NCBI GenBank assembly: GCA_963722815.1 | Contig: CAVROM010000007.1 | Location: forward strand, 186,001-250,000 | DNA: 64,000 nt | Reading direction: 5' to 3' | Source: DASQFQ01 sp963722815 | GTDB taxonomy: Bacteria > Actinomycetota > Thermoleophilia > Solirubrobacterales > Solirubrobacteraceae | Part shown: positions 26,882 to 34,276 of the stretch, in pieces | Position numbering within the stretch: position 1 is the stretch's first letter | Layout of the letters: each line of letters begins with the position of its first letter | Notes under the pieces: model-generated | Seen by the model: the letters and a program-made list of their open reading frames with translations, nothing else | Told to the model about the DNA's origin: nothing | Databases searched by the model: none | Made by a program: the position numbers and the translations under genes

Positions 26882-28074
26882 AGCCGCCACACCCCCGGCG
26901 TGACCAGCCCGGCGATCTGGACAAGGGTCGCCGCGACCCCGCCGACGATGAGCACCTCGACCGCGCCGAACGCCTCCGCGGCAGGTCCGGCCAGCAGGAA
27001 GCCGAGCGGCAGCAGCGCGAGCGAGCCCATCCAGTCGAACGAGCTGACGCGCGACAGCGCGTGCGCCGGAATGCGCTCCTGCAGCGCCGTGTCCCACGAC
27101 ACGTCGAACATCGAGAAGCCGAAGCCGACGAGCACGAACAGCGGGCCCGTCACCCACAGCGGCGGCCCGAGCGCGAAGATCGCGATCGCCGGCGGCCAGA
27201 TCGTGCCCCACGCCATCGCGAAGCGGATCGGATAGCGCGGCCTCCAGCGCAGCCCGACCAGCGACCCGACGAGCGTGCCGCCGCCGAGGGCGGCCATCAG
27301 CGCGCCGTAGGTGCCCGCGCTCCCGAACTGCTCCCGGGCGACGGTCGGCCCGAGCGTGAGGAACGGCGCCAGCGCCAGCAGGAGCGCGAGGGACGTCGCC
27401 GCGATCACCACCCACGCCCACTGGCGCGAGCGGAGCTCCTGCCAGCCGATGGCGAGCTCGGCCCGCAGCCGCTGGCGTGCCGCCCGCTCGCCACGCGAGC
27501 GTGGCCGCACGCGTGCGAGCAGCAGCGCCGAGACCACGAACGTGAGCGCGTCGACCGCGAACGCCCAGCCCGCCCCCAAGCCGAGCACGAGCGCGGTCGC
27601 GACCGCCGGCCCGAGCAGCTCGCTCGCGTTCTGCACGATCGACATCGCCGCGTTCGCCTGCTGCAGCTCGGCGTCCGTAACCGTCTGCGGGATCAGCCCG
27701 GTGGCCGCCGGGTTGAAGAACGCCTCGGCGGTGCCGAACGCGGCCTCGATCGCCACGATCGCCCAGATCGGGACGTCGCCGAGGAAGATCAGCACCGCGA
27801 GCAGCCCGTGGAGCACGGCGCGCACCACGTCGGTGGCGACCATCACCCGGTGGCGCTCGAGCCGGTCGGCCCACACGCCGCCGATCAGCACGAACAGGAC
27901 CAGCGGGATCGCGTTCGCCGCCAGGACGAGCCCGACGTCGGTCGGCGAGCCGATCTCGGTCACGTACAGCGCGAGCGCGATGAAGACGATCTGGTCGCCG
28001 AGCCGGCTCGCGCTCGTCGCCAGCCACAGGAGGCGGAACTCACGGTGGCGGAGGACGCGGCGCACGTCGTCCAT
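26836..28074 (-). CDS. MFS transporter, MFS_3/enterobactin-exporter type
   Basis: 412 residues with about 12 hydrophobic segments. Begins DDVRRVLRHREFRLLWLATSASRLGDQ, the typical start of the MFS_3 group; loop 2-3 motif GGVWADRLERHRVM (GxxaDRxxRr) follows two helices later, and NAAMSIVQNASELLGPAVA lies in helix 5. This group exports siderophores or drugs with proton exchange, but substrate cannot be told. ATG at 28074; the divergent SnoaL gene starts 13 bases away. The 3' end overlaps thiG by 46 bases on the opposite strand. No frame break. Confidence 0.88.
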   Translation of the reverse strand: MDDVRRVLRHREFRLLWLATSASRLGDQIVFIALALYVTEIGSPTDVGLVLAANAIPLVLFVLIGGVWADRLERHRVMVATDVVRAVLHGLLAVLIFLGDVPIWAIVAIEAAFGTAEAFFNPAATGLIPQTVTDAELQQANAAMSIVQNASELLGPAVATALVLGLGAGWAFAVDALTFVVSALLLARVRPRSRGERAARQRLRAELAIGWQELRSRQWAWVVIAATSLALLLALAPFLTLGPTVAREQFGSAGTYGALMAALGGGTLVGSLVGLRWRPRYPIRFAMAWGTIWPPAIAIFALGPPLWVTGPLFVLVGFGFSMFDVSWDTALQERIPAHALSRVSSFDWMGSLALLPLGFLLAGPAAEAFGAVEVLIVGGVAATLVQIAGLVTPGVWRLQNSPRPSSGVEASA

Positions 28075-28086
28075 GATGTCGGGCCG

Positions 28087-28554
28087 ATGGACGTTGACGA
28101 GCTCTTCGACGCGTGGGAGCGCGCCTGGTCCGGGCGCGACGAGCAGGCCTTCGAGCCGCTCTGCGATCCCGACGTCCACTACGAGGATCCGCTGACGCCC
28201 GAGCCGATCGAGGGCCACGCGGCGATCGCCGCGCACGCGCAGCGCCTGTGGAACGCGTTCCCCGACGCGCGCATGCAGAGCACCGGTGAGCGCGCGACCT
28301 CCGGGCCCTACGTCGCCGCTCCGGTCAAGGTGCTCGCCACCCACCGGCGCGAGGTCGCCGGCCTCGCCGCCACCAACCGCTTCGTGATCGTGCACGCCGT
28401 CCTCTACTGCGAGCTGCGCGAGGAGCGGCTGCTGCGGATCCGCGCGTTCTTCGATCTCTACGGCGCCGCGGTGCAGCTCGGCGTGCTCCCGAAGCCGGGC
28501 ACGATGGGCGAGCGCGCGCTGCTGATGCTGCGCGGCTTCGGCCTGCGAAGCTAG
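28087..28554 (+). CDS. SnoaL-like polyketide-cyclase/NTF2-fold protein
   Basis: 155 residues. MDVDELFDAWERAWSGRDEQ then LCDPDVHYEDPLTPEPIEGHAAIAAH and, further on, VLYCELREERLLRIRAFFDLYG: this is the cone-shaped NTF2 fold of SnoaL-like proteins, with the YEDPLT segment close to ester-cyclase relatives. Such proteins include cyclases, isomerases and small-ligand binders. ATG at 28087, divergent from the MFS exporter with only 12 bases between start codons; argF begins 4 bases after its stop. No frame break. Function unassigned. Confidence 0.82.
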   Translation: MDVDELFDAWERAWSGRDEQAFEPLCDPDVHYEDPLTPEPIEGHAAIAAHAQRLWNAFPDARMQSTGERATSGPYVAAPVKVLATHRREVAGLAATNRFVIVHAVLYCELREERLLRIRAFFDLYGAAVQLGVLPKPGTMGERALLMLRGFGLRS

Positions 28555-28558
28555 CGGC

Positions 28559-29436
28559 TTGCCACGCCATTTCCTCACCGGCGAGGAGCTGACCGCCCCC
28601 GAGCTCTACGCGCTGCTCGACCGCGCGATCGCGCTGAAGGCGGCGCCGCTGGTGTCGCGCGTGCTCGACGGGAAGACCGCCGCGCTGCTGTTCGAGCACC
28701 CGTCGACGCGCACGCGCACGTCGATGGAGGCCGGCGTCTTCGAGATCGGCGGCCACCCGATGGTCCTGCGCGCGAACGAGCTGCAGCTCACGCGCGGGGA
28801 GTCGATCCGCGACACCGCGCTGGTGTTCTCCCGCCACGCGGCGGTGATCGGGCTGCGGACGAGCAGCGAGGAGCGGCTGCGCGGGCTCGCCGAGTACGCC
28901 GAGGTCCCGGTCGTGAACATGCTCTCGCCCGACCACCACCCGCTCCAGGCGCTCGCCGACCTGATGACGCTGTGGGAGACGTTCGGGTCGCTCGAGGGCC
29001 GCGTCCTCGCCTACGTGGGGGACGGCAACAACGTCGCGCGCTCGCTCGCCATCGTGGGCACGCTGGCCGGGATGGAGGTGCGGGTGGCGGCGCCGGAGGG
29101 CTTCCAGCTCGCCGAGCCGCACGGCGCGGTGCTGACCGACGACGCGGCCGAGGCGGCCGCCGGCGCCGATCTGCTGTCTACACCGACGTCTGGGTCTCGA
29201 TGGGCGACGACGAGTCGACCGCCGCGACGCGCCGCGAGGCGCTCGCGCCGTACCGGCTCGACGACGCGTTGCTCGACCGCGCCGCGCCCGATGCGATCGC
29301 CCTCCACTGCCTGCCCGCGCATCCCGGCGAGGAGATCACCGAGGAGGTCCTCTACGGGTCGCGCCAGCGCATCTGGGATCAGGCCGAGAACCGCCGCCAC
29401 GCGCAGAAGGCCCTGCTCGAGTTGCTCGTTGGGTAG
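28559..29436 (+). CDS. argF: Ornithine carbamoyltransferase
   Basis: Makes citrulline from ornithine and carbamoyl phosphate in arginine synthesis. Carbamoyl-phosphate motif HPSTRTRTS at about residue 50, HHPLQALAD at about 123 and HCLPAHPGEE near 248, which holds the ornithine-binding Cys, are all present. Starts at TTG 28559; no better start lies nearby. A frame break at about 29180 (probably a missing G: DLLVYTDVWVSMGDDE) splits it. About 293 residues, slightly short. No other arginine gene lies in the window, so it is detached from its pathway operon. A related carbamoyltransferase with another substrate cannot be excluded. Confidence 0.88.
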
Positions 29437-29448
29437 GGTCCGCTGACC

Positions 29449-29952
29449 ATGCCACCAGCACGCCAGACGGGCCGCAAGAAGGGCTCCAGTCCGCGCCCTC
29501 GCGGTGGGAGCGCTACCAAGGATTCGGGGCTGCGCGAGCAGCTCTTGCGCTATCTCGACCCGCGCGAGGTCGTGGTGCTCACGCGCGAGCGGGTGCAGGA
29601 GGCGGTGGACGACGCCGTCGAGCGCGGGCGTATGACGCGCGACGACGCGGCGGCCCTCGTGGCGGCCCTGTTCGAGCGCGGCCGGAGCCAGACCGACGAC
29701 CTGATCTCCCAGCTCGAGGCGGTCGCGAGCGGCACGCCGACGCGGATCGTCCGCGAGGTCGACCGCGCGCGCCGCGCGACCGGCATCGGCTCCAGCTTCC
29801 CGGTCTCCGGCTACGACGACCTGACCGCGGCCGAGGTCGGCGAGCGCATCGGCGACCTCTCCGCGCCCGAGCTGCGCAAGGTGCGCGACTACGAGCGGCG
29901 CAACGCGAACCGCAAGTCCGTGCTGCAGAACATCGAGCGCAAGCTCGGCTGA
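29449..29952 (+). CDS. Helical, charged protein of unknown function
   Basis: 167 residues, complete, ATG 29449. Basic, Gly/Arg-rich N-terminus (about 25 residues), then helices rich in Arg/Asp/Glu (REQLLRYLDPREVVVLTRER; DDAAALVAALFERGR) and a C-terminal segment YDDLTAAEVGERIGDLSAPE followed by LRKVRDYERRNANRK. That C-terminal pattern resembles the short nucleic-acid-binding or phasin-like tails seen in actinobacterial hypothetical proteins. No signal peptide or cysteine. It lies 12 bases after argF and 21 before an RNA-methyltransferase gene, so an RNA-related role is possible but unproven. Confidence 0.75.
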   Translation: MPPARQTGRKKGSSPRPRGGSATKDSGLREQLLRYLDPREVVVLTRERVQEAVDDAVERGRMTRDDAAALVAALFERGRSQTDDLISQLEAVASGTPTRIVREVDRARRATGIGSSFPVSGYDDLTAAEVGERIGDLSAPELRKVRDYERRNANRKSVLQNIERKLG

Positions 29953-29973
29953 GTCGCCTGCCATCCTCGAGGG

Positions 29974-31336
29974 GTGGCCACTTCACCTCCCACCTCCACG
30001 CGTCCTCGCCGCGGGGATCAGCTCGAGCTCACCGTCGACCGTCTCGCCTACGGCGGCAACGGCGTCGCGCGCCGTGAGGACGGCTACGTCGTCTTCGTCG
30101 CCGGCGCGGTGCCGGGCGACCGCGTGCGCGCGGAGGTCGGCAAGTCGAAGAAGGCGTACGCCGAGGCGCGCGCCGTCGACATCCTCGAGCCGTCGCCCGA
30201 CCGCATCCCCGCGGTCGCCGACCACCCGGGCGCGCCGTGGCAGGTGCTGCCCTACGCGCGCCAGCTCGAGGTCAAGCAGGAGCAGGTCGACGACGCGCTG
30301 ACGCGCATCGGCCGGCTCGAGGGCTACGAGCTCGAGCCGATCGTCCCGGCGATCGAGGAGTGGCGCTACCGCAACAAGCTCGAGTACTCGTTCGGCACCG
30401 GCGAGGACGGCGAGCTCGTGTGCGGCTTCCACGCGCCCGGCCGCTGGAACGAGATCGTCCCGCTCGACGACTGCAAGCTCGCCTCCGAGCGCGGCAACGT
30501 CGCCCGCGAGCAGGTGGCGGCGGAGCTGCGCCGCCAGGGCCTCGTCGCGTGGGACCGCAAGACGCAGCGCGGCTTCCTCCGCAACCTCGTCGTCCGCGAG
30601 GGGCGCCGCACCGGGCGAGCTGCAGGTGCGGCTGGTCACGTCGCCCGGCAAGCTCGACGCCGACGCGCTGATCGACGCGGTCGACGCCGACCACCTGTTC
30701 TGGACCCAGACCGCCGGGCTCGGCGAGAGCACCCAGGGCGGCGAGACGGCCCTGCTCCGCGGCGGCCCGCAGCTGGCCGAGCAGCTCGGCGACCTGCGCT
30801 TCCTGATCTCGCCCGAAGCGTTCTTCCAGACCAACACGGAGATGGCCGAGGTGCTCTACGGGCACGCCGCCGACGTGGCGGCGCTGCGCGGCTCCGAGCG
30901 CGTCTTCGACCTCTACTGCGGCATCGGCACGATCGGCCTCTCGCTCGCCACGCGGGCGCGCGAGGTCGTCGGCGTGGAGATCGTCGAGCCGGCGGTCGCC
31001 GACGCGATCGAGAACGCGCGGCTCAACGAGATCACCAACGCCTCCTTCTTCGCCGGCGACATCCGGCTCGCGATGCGCGAGCTGGTCGAGCGCGCCGGCA
31101 AGCCCGACGTCGCGGTCATCGACCCGCCGCGCGCCGGCCTGTCGCAGAAGGTCGTCCGCCGCATCATCGAGGCCGGGCCCGAGCGGATCGTCTACGTCTC
31201 CTGCAACCCGACGACGCTGGCGCCGAACGCGGCGCAGCTCGTCGAGGCGGGCTGGACGCTGAAGCACGTGCGGCCGGTCGACATGTTCCCGCAGACCCCG
31301 CACATCGAGTGCGTGGCGCTGCTCGAGCGCGCATGA
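29974..31336 (+). CDS. TrmA/RlmD-family RNA (uracil-5-)-methyltransferase with TRAM domain
   Basis: Methylates uridine in rRNA or tRNA using SAM. N-terminal TRAM domain (GDQLELTVDRLAYGGNGVAR...VPGDRVRAEV), then the catalytic domain with FFQTNTEMAEVLY, FDLYCGIGTIGLSLA (SAM site), VAVIDPPRAGLSQKVV and the nucleophile in YVSCNPTTLA, ending FPQTPHIECVALL. The four-cysteine iron-sulfur motif of RlmD is absent: the aligned stretch reads ADHPGAPWQVLPY. GTG at 29974, about 454 residues. One frame break at 30613-30619 (gggcgag for ggcgag). Its TGA overlaps the following ATG. Confidence 0.9.
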
Positions 31337-31992
31337 GCGGCATCCGCATCGCCCGCTTCGGCGGCTTCGTCAACGCCTACCTCGTCGACGAGGACGACGG
31401 CATGACGCTGATCGACACCACCTTCGGCCGCGGCGCCGCGAAGGCGATCCTCGCCCAGGCGAAGCGCCCGATCGTCCGGATCGTCCTCACCCACGCCCAC
31501 CAGGACCACGTCGGCGGGCTCGACGCGCTCGCCGCCGAGCTCCCGGACGCGGAGGTCCTGATGTCGGCGCGCGACGCGAAGCTGATGGCGGGCGACAACT
31601 CGCCCGAGCCCGGCGAGCCGGCCGGCGACAAGATCCGCGGCTACGGCGCGAACACGAAGCCGACGCGCACGATCGCGCCGGGCGAGCGCATCGGCTCGCT
31701 CGAGGTCGTCGCCGCGCCCGGCCACACGCCCGGCCAGCTCGCCTTCCTCGACACCCGCGACCGCACGCTGTTCGCCGCCGACGCCTACACGACCCTCGGC
31801 GGCGTCGCGACCACCGCGAAGCCCAACCCGCGCTTCCCGCTGCCGGCGATGTCCACCTGGCATCGCCCGACCGCCCTCGAGACCGCCCGCAACCTGCGCG
31901 CGCTCGACCCGGCCCGCCTCGCGGCCGGCCACGGGAAGATCGTCGAGCACCCCGGCGCCGCGATGGACGCGGCGATTAGCCGCGCCTCATAG
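31333..31992 (+). CDS. Metallo-beta-lactamase-fold hydrolase
   Basis: 219 residues. The zinc motif THAHQDHVGG (HxHxDH) is at about residue 55, APGHTPGQLAFLD gives the next His, LFAADAYTT the bridging Asp and AAGHGKIVEH the last His, so the binuclear site is complete. This is the general MBL-fold group (glyoxalase II-like or lactonase-like). ATG at 31333 overlaps the stop of the methyltransferase (ATGA). No signal peptide. Ends 8 bases before the long inverted repeat at 32001. Substrate unknown. Confidence 0.9.
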   Translation: MSGIRIARFGGFVNAYLVDEDDGMTLIDTTFGRGAAKAILAQAKRPIVRIVLTHAHQDHVGGLDALAAELPDAEVLMSARDAKLMAGDNSPEPGEPAGDKIRGYGANTKPTRTIAPGERIGSLEVVAAPGHTPGQLAFLDTRDRTLFAADAYTTLGGVATTAKPNPRFPLPAMSTWHRPTALETARNLRALDPARLAAGHGKIVEHPGAAMDAAISRAS

Positions 31993-32000
31993 TCGCGAAC

Positions 32001-32146
32001 GAACGTCAACTGCGGCTGGGTAGAGGTCGGGTTCCGGCCGGGGGCGGCACGAATGTCACCTCGATGGTCACCATGTCGGATCGAGGTGACATTCGTGGTC
32101 CCGCGGTGGCTCGGACCGACCCCCTCAATGCCGCAGTTGACGGTTC
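32001..32146. repeat. 146-base nested inverted repeat between convergent genes
   Basis: The two arms are complementary along almost their full length. Outer arm: gaacgtcaactgcggc (32001-32016) pairs with gccgcagttgacggttc (32130-32146), with one bulged base. Inner arm: 18 bases at 32048-32065 (cacgaatgtcacctcgat) pair perfectly with 32080-32097 around a 14-base loop. The segments between pair imperfectly. It fills the space between the MBL gene and the converging lipase gene; its end touches the lipase stop codon. It could be a bidirectional terminator or a palindromic mobile-type repeat. Confidence 0.9.
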
Positions 32147-32932
32147 TACGCAGCGCGCGGGAGGTCGTCCGCGAGCAGCGGATCCTCGCCGCGGAAGCGG
32201 TGCAGCGCGCCGGCCACGGCGTGGAAGGCCTGGGCGTTGACGCTCATGCCGCAGTGGGAGGTGCGGACATGCACGAGCTCGTCGGCCGCGGGGTCGACGC
32301 AGGCGCGCCAGTTGACGATGCCGTCGGTCTTGGAGTAGAGCGCGACGAACCCGACGTCCTCCGGGAACGGGCCCTCGATCGCGTCGCGGAAGTCCTTGCA
32401 GCATTCGCCGCTTCAGGCAGCTCCAGCGGAACATGCCCGGCACGCGCGCGCTGCCGAGCGCGCTCACGAGGCCGACCTGGGCGAGCACGAGCGGGTGGAC
32501 GTCGAGCTGGGAGACGGTTGGCGAGCCGAGCGTGACGATGCCCTCGACGAGCTCCGGCCGCCGCGCGGCCAGCGCCTTCGCGAACACGCCGCCGCGGCTC
32601 TGGCCGATGACGGTCACGCGCTCGCCGTGGCGCTCGGCCATGTGCTCGAGCCGCGCCTCGAGCCTCTCGCACGCCTCCTCCGAGCAGGCGAAGTTGGCGC
32701 GGATGCCTGTGCGGTGGGTGCAATAGCCCGCCCGCCGCAGCCAGCTCGACATCGTGCCGAGGGAGAGATCGCCGGCCATGAAACCGGGGATCAGCAGCAC
32801 TGGACGGCGCTCACCGGGTGGGACGCCGAGCCCGCCGTAGACCGGGCTGCGCCGCAGCGCGGCGGCCTCGAGGCCGATACGCGATTCCCGCCACAACGGC
32901 GGAATGCGCGGGATAGCAGGGAGAAGGGACAT
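32146..32932 (-). CDS. Triacylglycerol lipase/esterase-like alpha/beta hydrolase, frameshifted
   Basis: LLIPGFMAGDLSLGTMSSWL near residue 45 is the oxyanion-side loop of bacterial lipases, followed by a Cys-containing stretch, and the nucleophile elbow GQSRGGVFAKALA near 115. The downstream part has VALYSKTDGIVNW (acid region) and HVRTSHCGMSVN (His region). No clear signal peptide. ATG at 32932, about 262 residues after correcting a break near 32406. Stop TAG at 32148-32146 overlaps the edge of the inverted repeat. The fold resembles PGAP1-like/lipase class 2 proteins. Upstream 32933-33041 is comparatively AT-rich and should hold divergent promoters. Confidence 0.82.
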
Positions 32933-33041
32933 ATTGACCCGGTGTCGGTTCTACCCCCATCGTATCGACACATATGCCACAACCTCCAATAGTCCTGGCC
33001 GATCGGACGGCTAGGACGCCCCGGAGGTAGCATCGCGCCGC

Positions 33042-33980
33042 ATGCGCGCCGCCACCATCCGCGACGGCTCGATCGCCGTCGAGGAGCACCCCGACCCCGT
33101 CGCCGGCGACTCCGACCTGCTCGTCCGCGTGCACGGCGCCGGCCTCAACGGCGCGGACATGCTGCAGCTCAAGGGCGCGTATCCCGCGCCGCCCGGCGCG
33201 CCGCAGGACATCCCCGGGCTCGAGCTGGCGGGCGAGGTCGTCGAGTGCGGCCCCGGCGTGCAGCGCTTCGAGCCCGGCGACCGCGTGATGTCGATCGTGG
33301 CCGGCGGCGGCCAGGCCGAGCTCGCGGTCGTGCACGAGCGCACCGCGATGCCGGTGCCGGAGGAGCTCGAGTGGGACGCCGCGGGCGCGGTCCCCGAGGT
33401 CTTCACCACCGCCCACGACGCGCTGTTCACCCAGGCCGGGCTGCGGCTCGGCGAGCGCCTGCTCGTCCACGGCGCCGCCGGCGGCGTCGGCATGGCCGCC
33501 GTCCAGCTGGGCCAGATGGCGGGCGCGCGTGTGACCGCGACCGTCCGCAACCCCGAGAACCGCGCGCGCATCGACGCGCTGGGCGTGAAGGCGATCGAGC
33601 CCGAGGGCTTCGAGCAGCACGGCCCGTACGACGTCGTGCTCGAGCTCATCGGCGGCCCGAACATGCCCGGCAACGTCGACGCGCTCGCCACCGGCGGCCG
33701 GATCGTGGTGATCGGCATCGGCGCGGGCAACAAGGCCGAGATCGGCCTGCACCTCCTGATGGCCAAGCGCGCGCGCATCAGCGCCTCGACGCTGCGCTCC
33801 CGCCCGCTGGAGGACAAGGCCGCCACCGCCCGCTGCGTCGAGCGCTCGGTGCTCCCCGGCTTCGTCTCCGGCGACCTCGTCGTCCCGGTCGCCGCCACCT
33901 TCCCGCTCGACGACGTCGCCGCCGCTTACGAGCACTTCCAGGCCGGCGGCAAGCTCGGGAAGATCGTGCTGCTGTTCTAA
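33042..33980 (+). CDS. NADPH:quinone reductase / MDR-family zinc-free alcohol dehydrogenase
   Basis: 312 residues, complete. Medium-chain dehydrogenase fold: N-terminal GroES-like part (LLVRVHGAGLNGADMLQLKG; PGLELAGEVVECGPGV; FEPGDRVMSIVAGGGQAELA) and a Rossmann domain with LLVHGAAGGVGMAAVQLGQM, the AxxGxxG signature of quinone oxidoreductases (PIG3/QOR type). Catalytic-zinc ligands are not present. It probably reduces quinones or enals with NADPH. ATG at 33042 with cggagg eight bases upstream. Stop codon overlaps that of the convergent small gene at 33977. Confidence 0.9.
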   Translation: MRAATIRDGSIAVEEHPDPVAGDSDLLVRVHGAGLNGADMLQLKGAYPAPPGAPQDIPGLELAGEVVECGPGVQRFEPGDRVMSIVAGGGQAELAVVHERTAMPVPEELEWDAAGAVPEVFTTAHDALFTQAGLRLGERLLVHGAAGGVGMAAVQLGQMAGARVTATVRNPENRARIDALGVKAIEPEGFEQHGPYDVVLELIGGPNMPGNVDALATGGRIVVIGIGAGNKAEIGLHLLMAKRARISASTLRSRPLEDKAATARCVERSVLPGFVSGDLVVPVAATFPLDDVAAAYEHFQAGGKLGKIVLLF

Positions 33981-34150
33981 ACCGGCTCGTCGCCGGGCTC
34001 GTCGAGCTCGACGGCTTCGGCGCGGTGCACGCTGCAGAGGTTGGGTCCGCCGGACTCCAGCGCGAGCTCGATCTCCCGCTCCGTCAGCTTCGCCCCGCAC
34101 TCCTCACAGCGCTCGCCGACCGACTCGAGCGTGTGCTCCTCGAGGTCCAT
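33977..34150 (-). CDS. Small zinc-ribbon-like protein, 57 residues
   Basis: Translated directly: MDLEEHTLESVGERCEECGA, then KLTEREIELALESGGPNLCS, then VHRAEAVELDEPGDEPV. The CxxC near residue 15-18 and a later Cys-x2-His near 39-42 give a four-ligand CxxC...CxxH zinc site. Strong third-position GC and many acidic residues support coding. The stop codon TAG (33979-33977) interlocks with the TAA of the quinone reductase on the other strand. It is divergent from the large secreted protein at 34277. Function unknown; small zinc ribbons of this size are often transcription or translation accessory proteins. Confidence 0.7.
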   Translation of the reverse strand: MDLEEHTLESVGERCEECGAKLTEREIELALESGGPNLCSVHRAEAVELDEPGDEPV

Positions 34151-34226
34151 GGCGTGAGTGTAAAGCGCCGCTCTCGGCGAATGTCCGATTGAACGAATCC
34201 GACATCTGCCGAATACTGGCGGCCAC

Positions 34227-34246
34227 GCTCAGGAGGGAACCTGAGC
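34227..34246 (+). promoter_or_regulatory. Leader hairpin with purine-rich loop
   Basis: gctcagg and cctgagc form a perfect 7-bp stem around the loop agggaa, 30 bases before the ATG of the secreted repeat protein. The stem-loop contains an aggaggg stretch resembling a ribosome-binding site, while the likely real one (aggagg, 34262-34267) lies downstream. It might be a 5' stabilising hairpin or a protein-binding element. Confidence 0.45.
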
Positions 34247-34276
34247 TTCTTCCCCACCGGCAGGAGGCTGGGCTCA

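Noticed and set aside
32940..33000. Divergent -35/-10 promoter pair before the lipase gene
   Set aside because: tacgat-like and ttgtgg/ttggag hexamers can be found but spacing (12 or 19) is poor.
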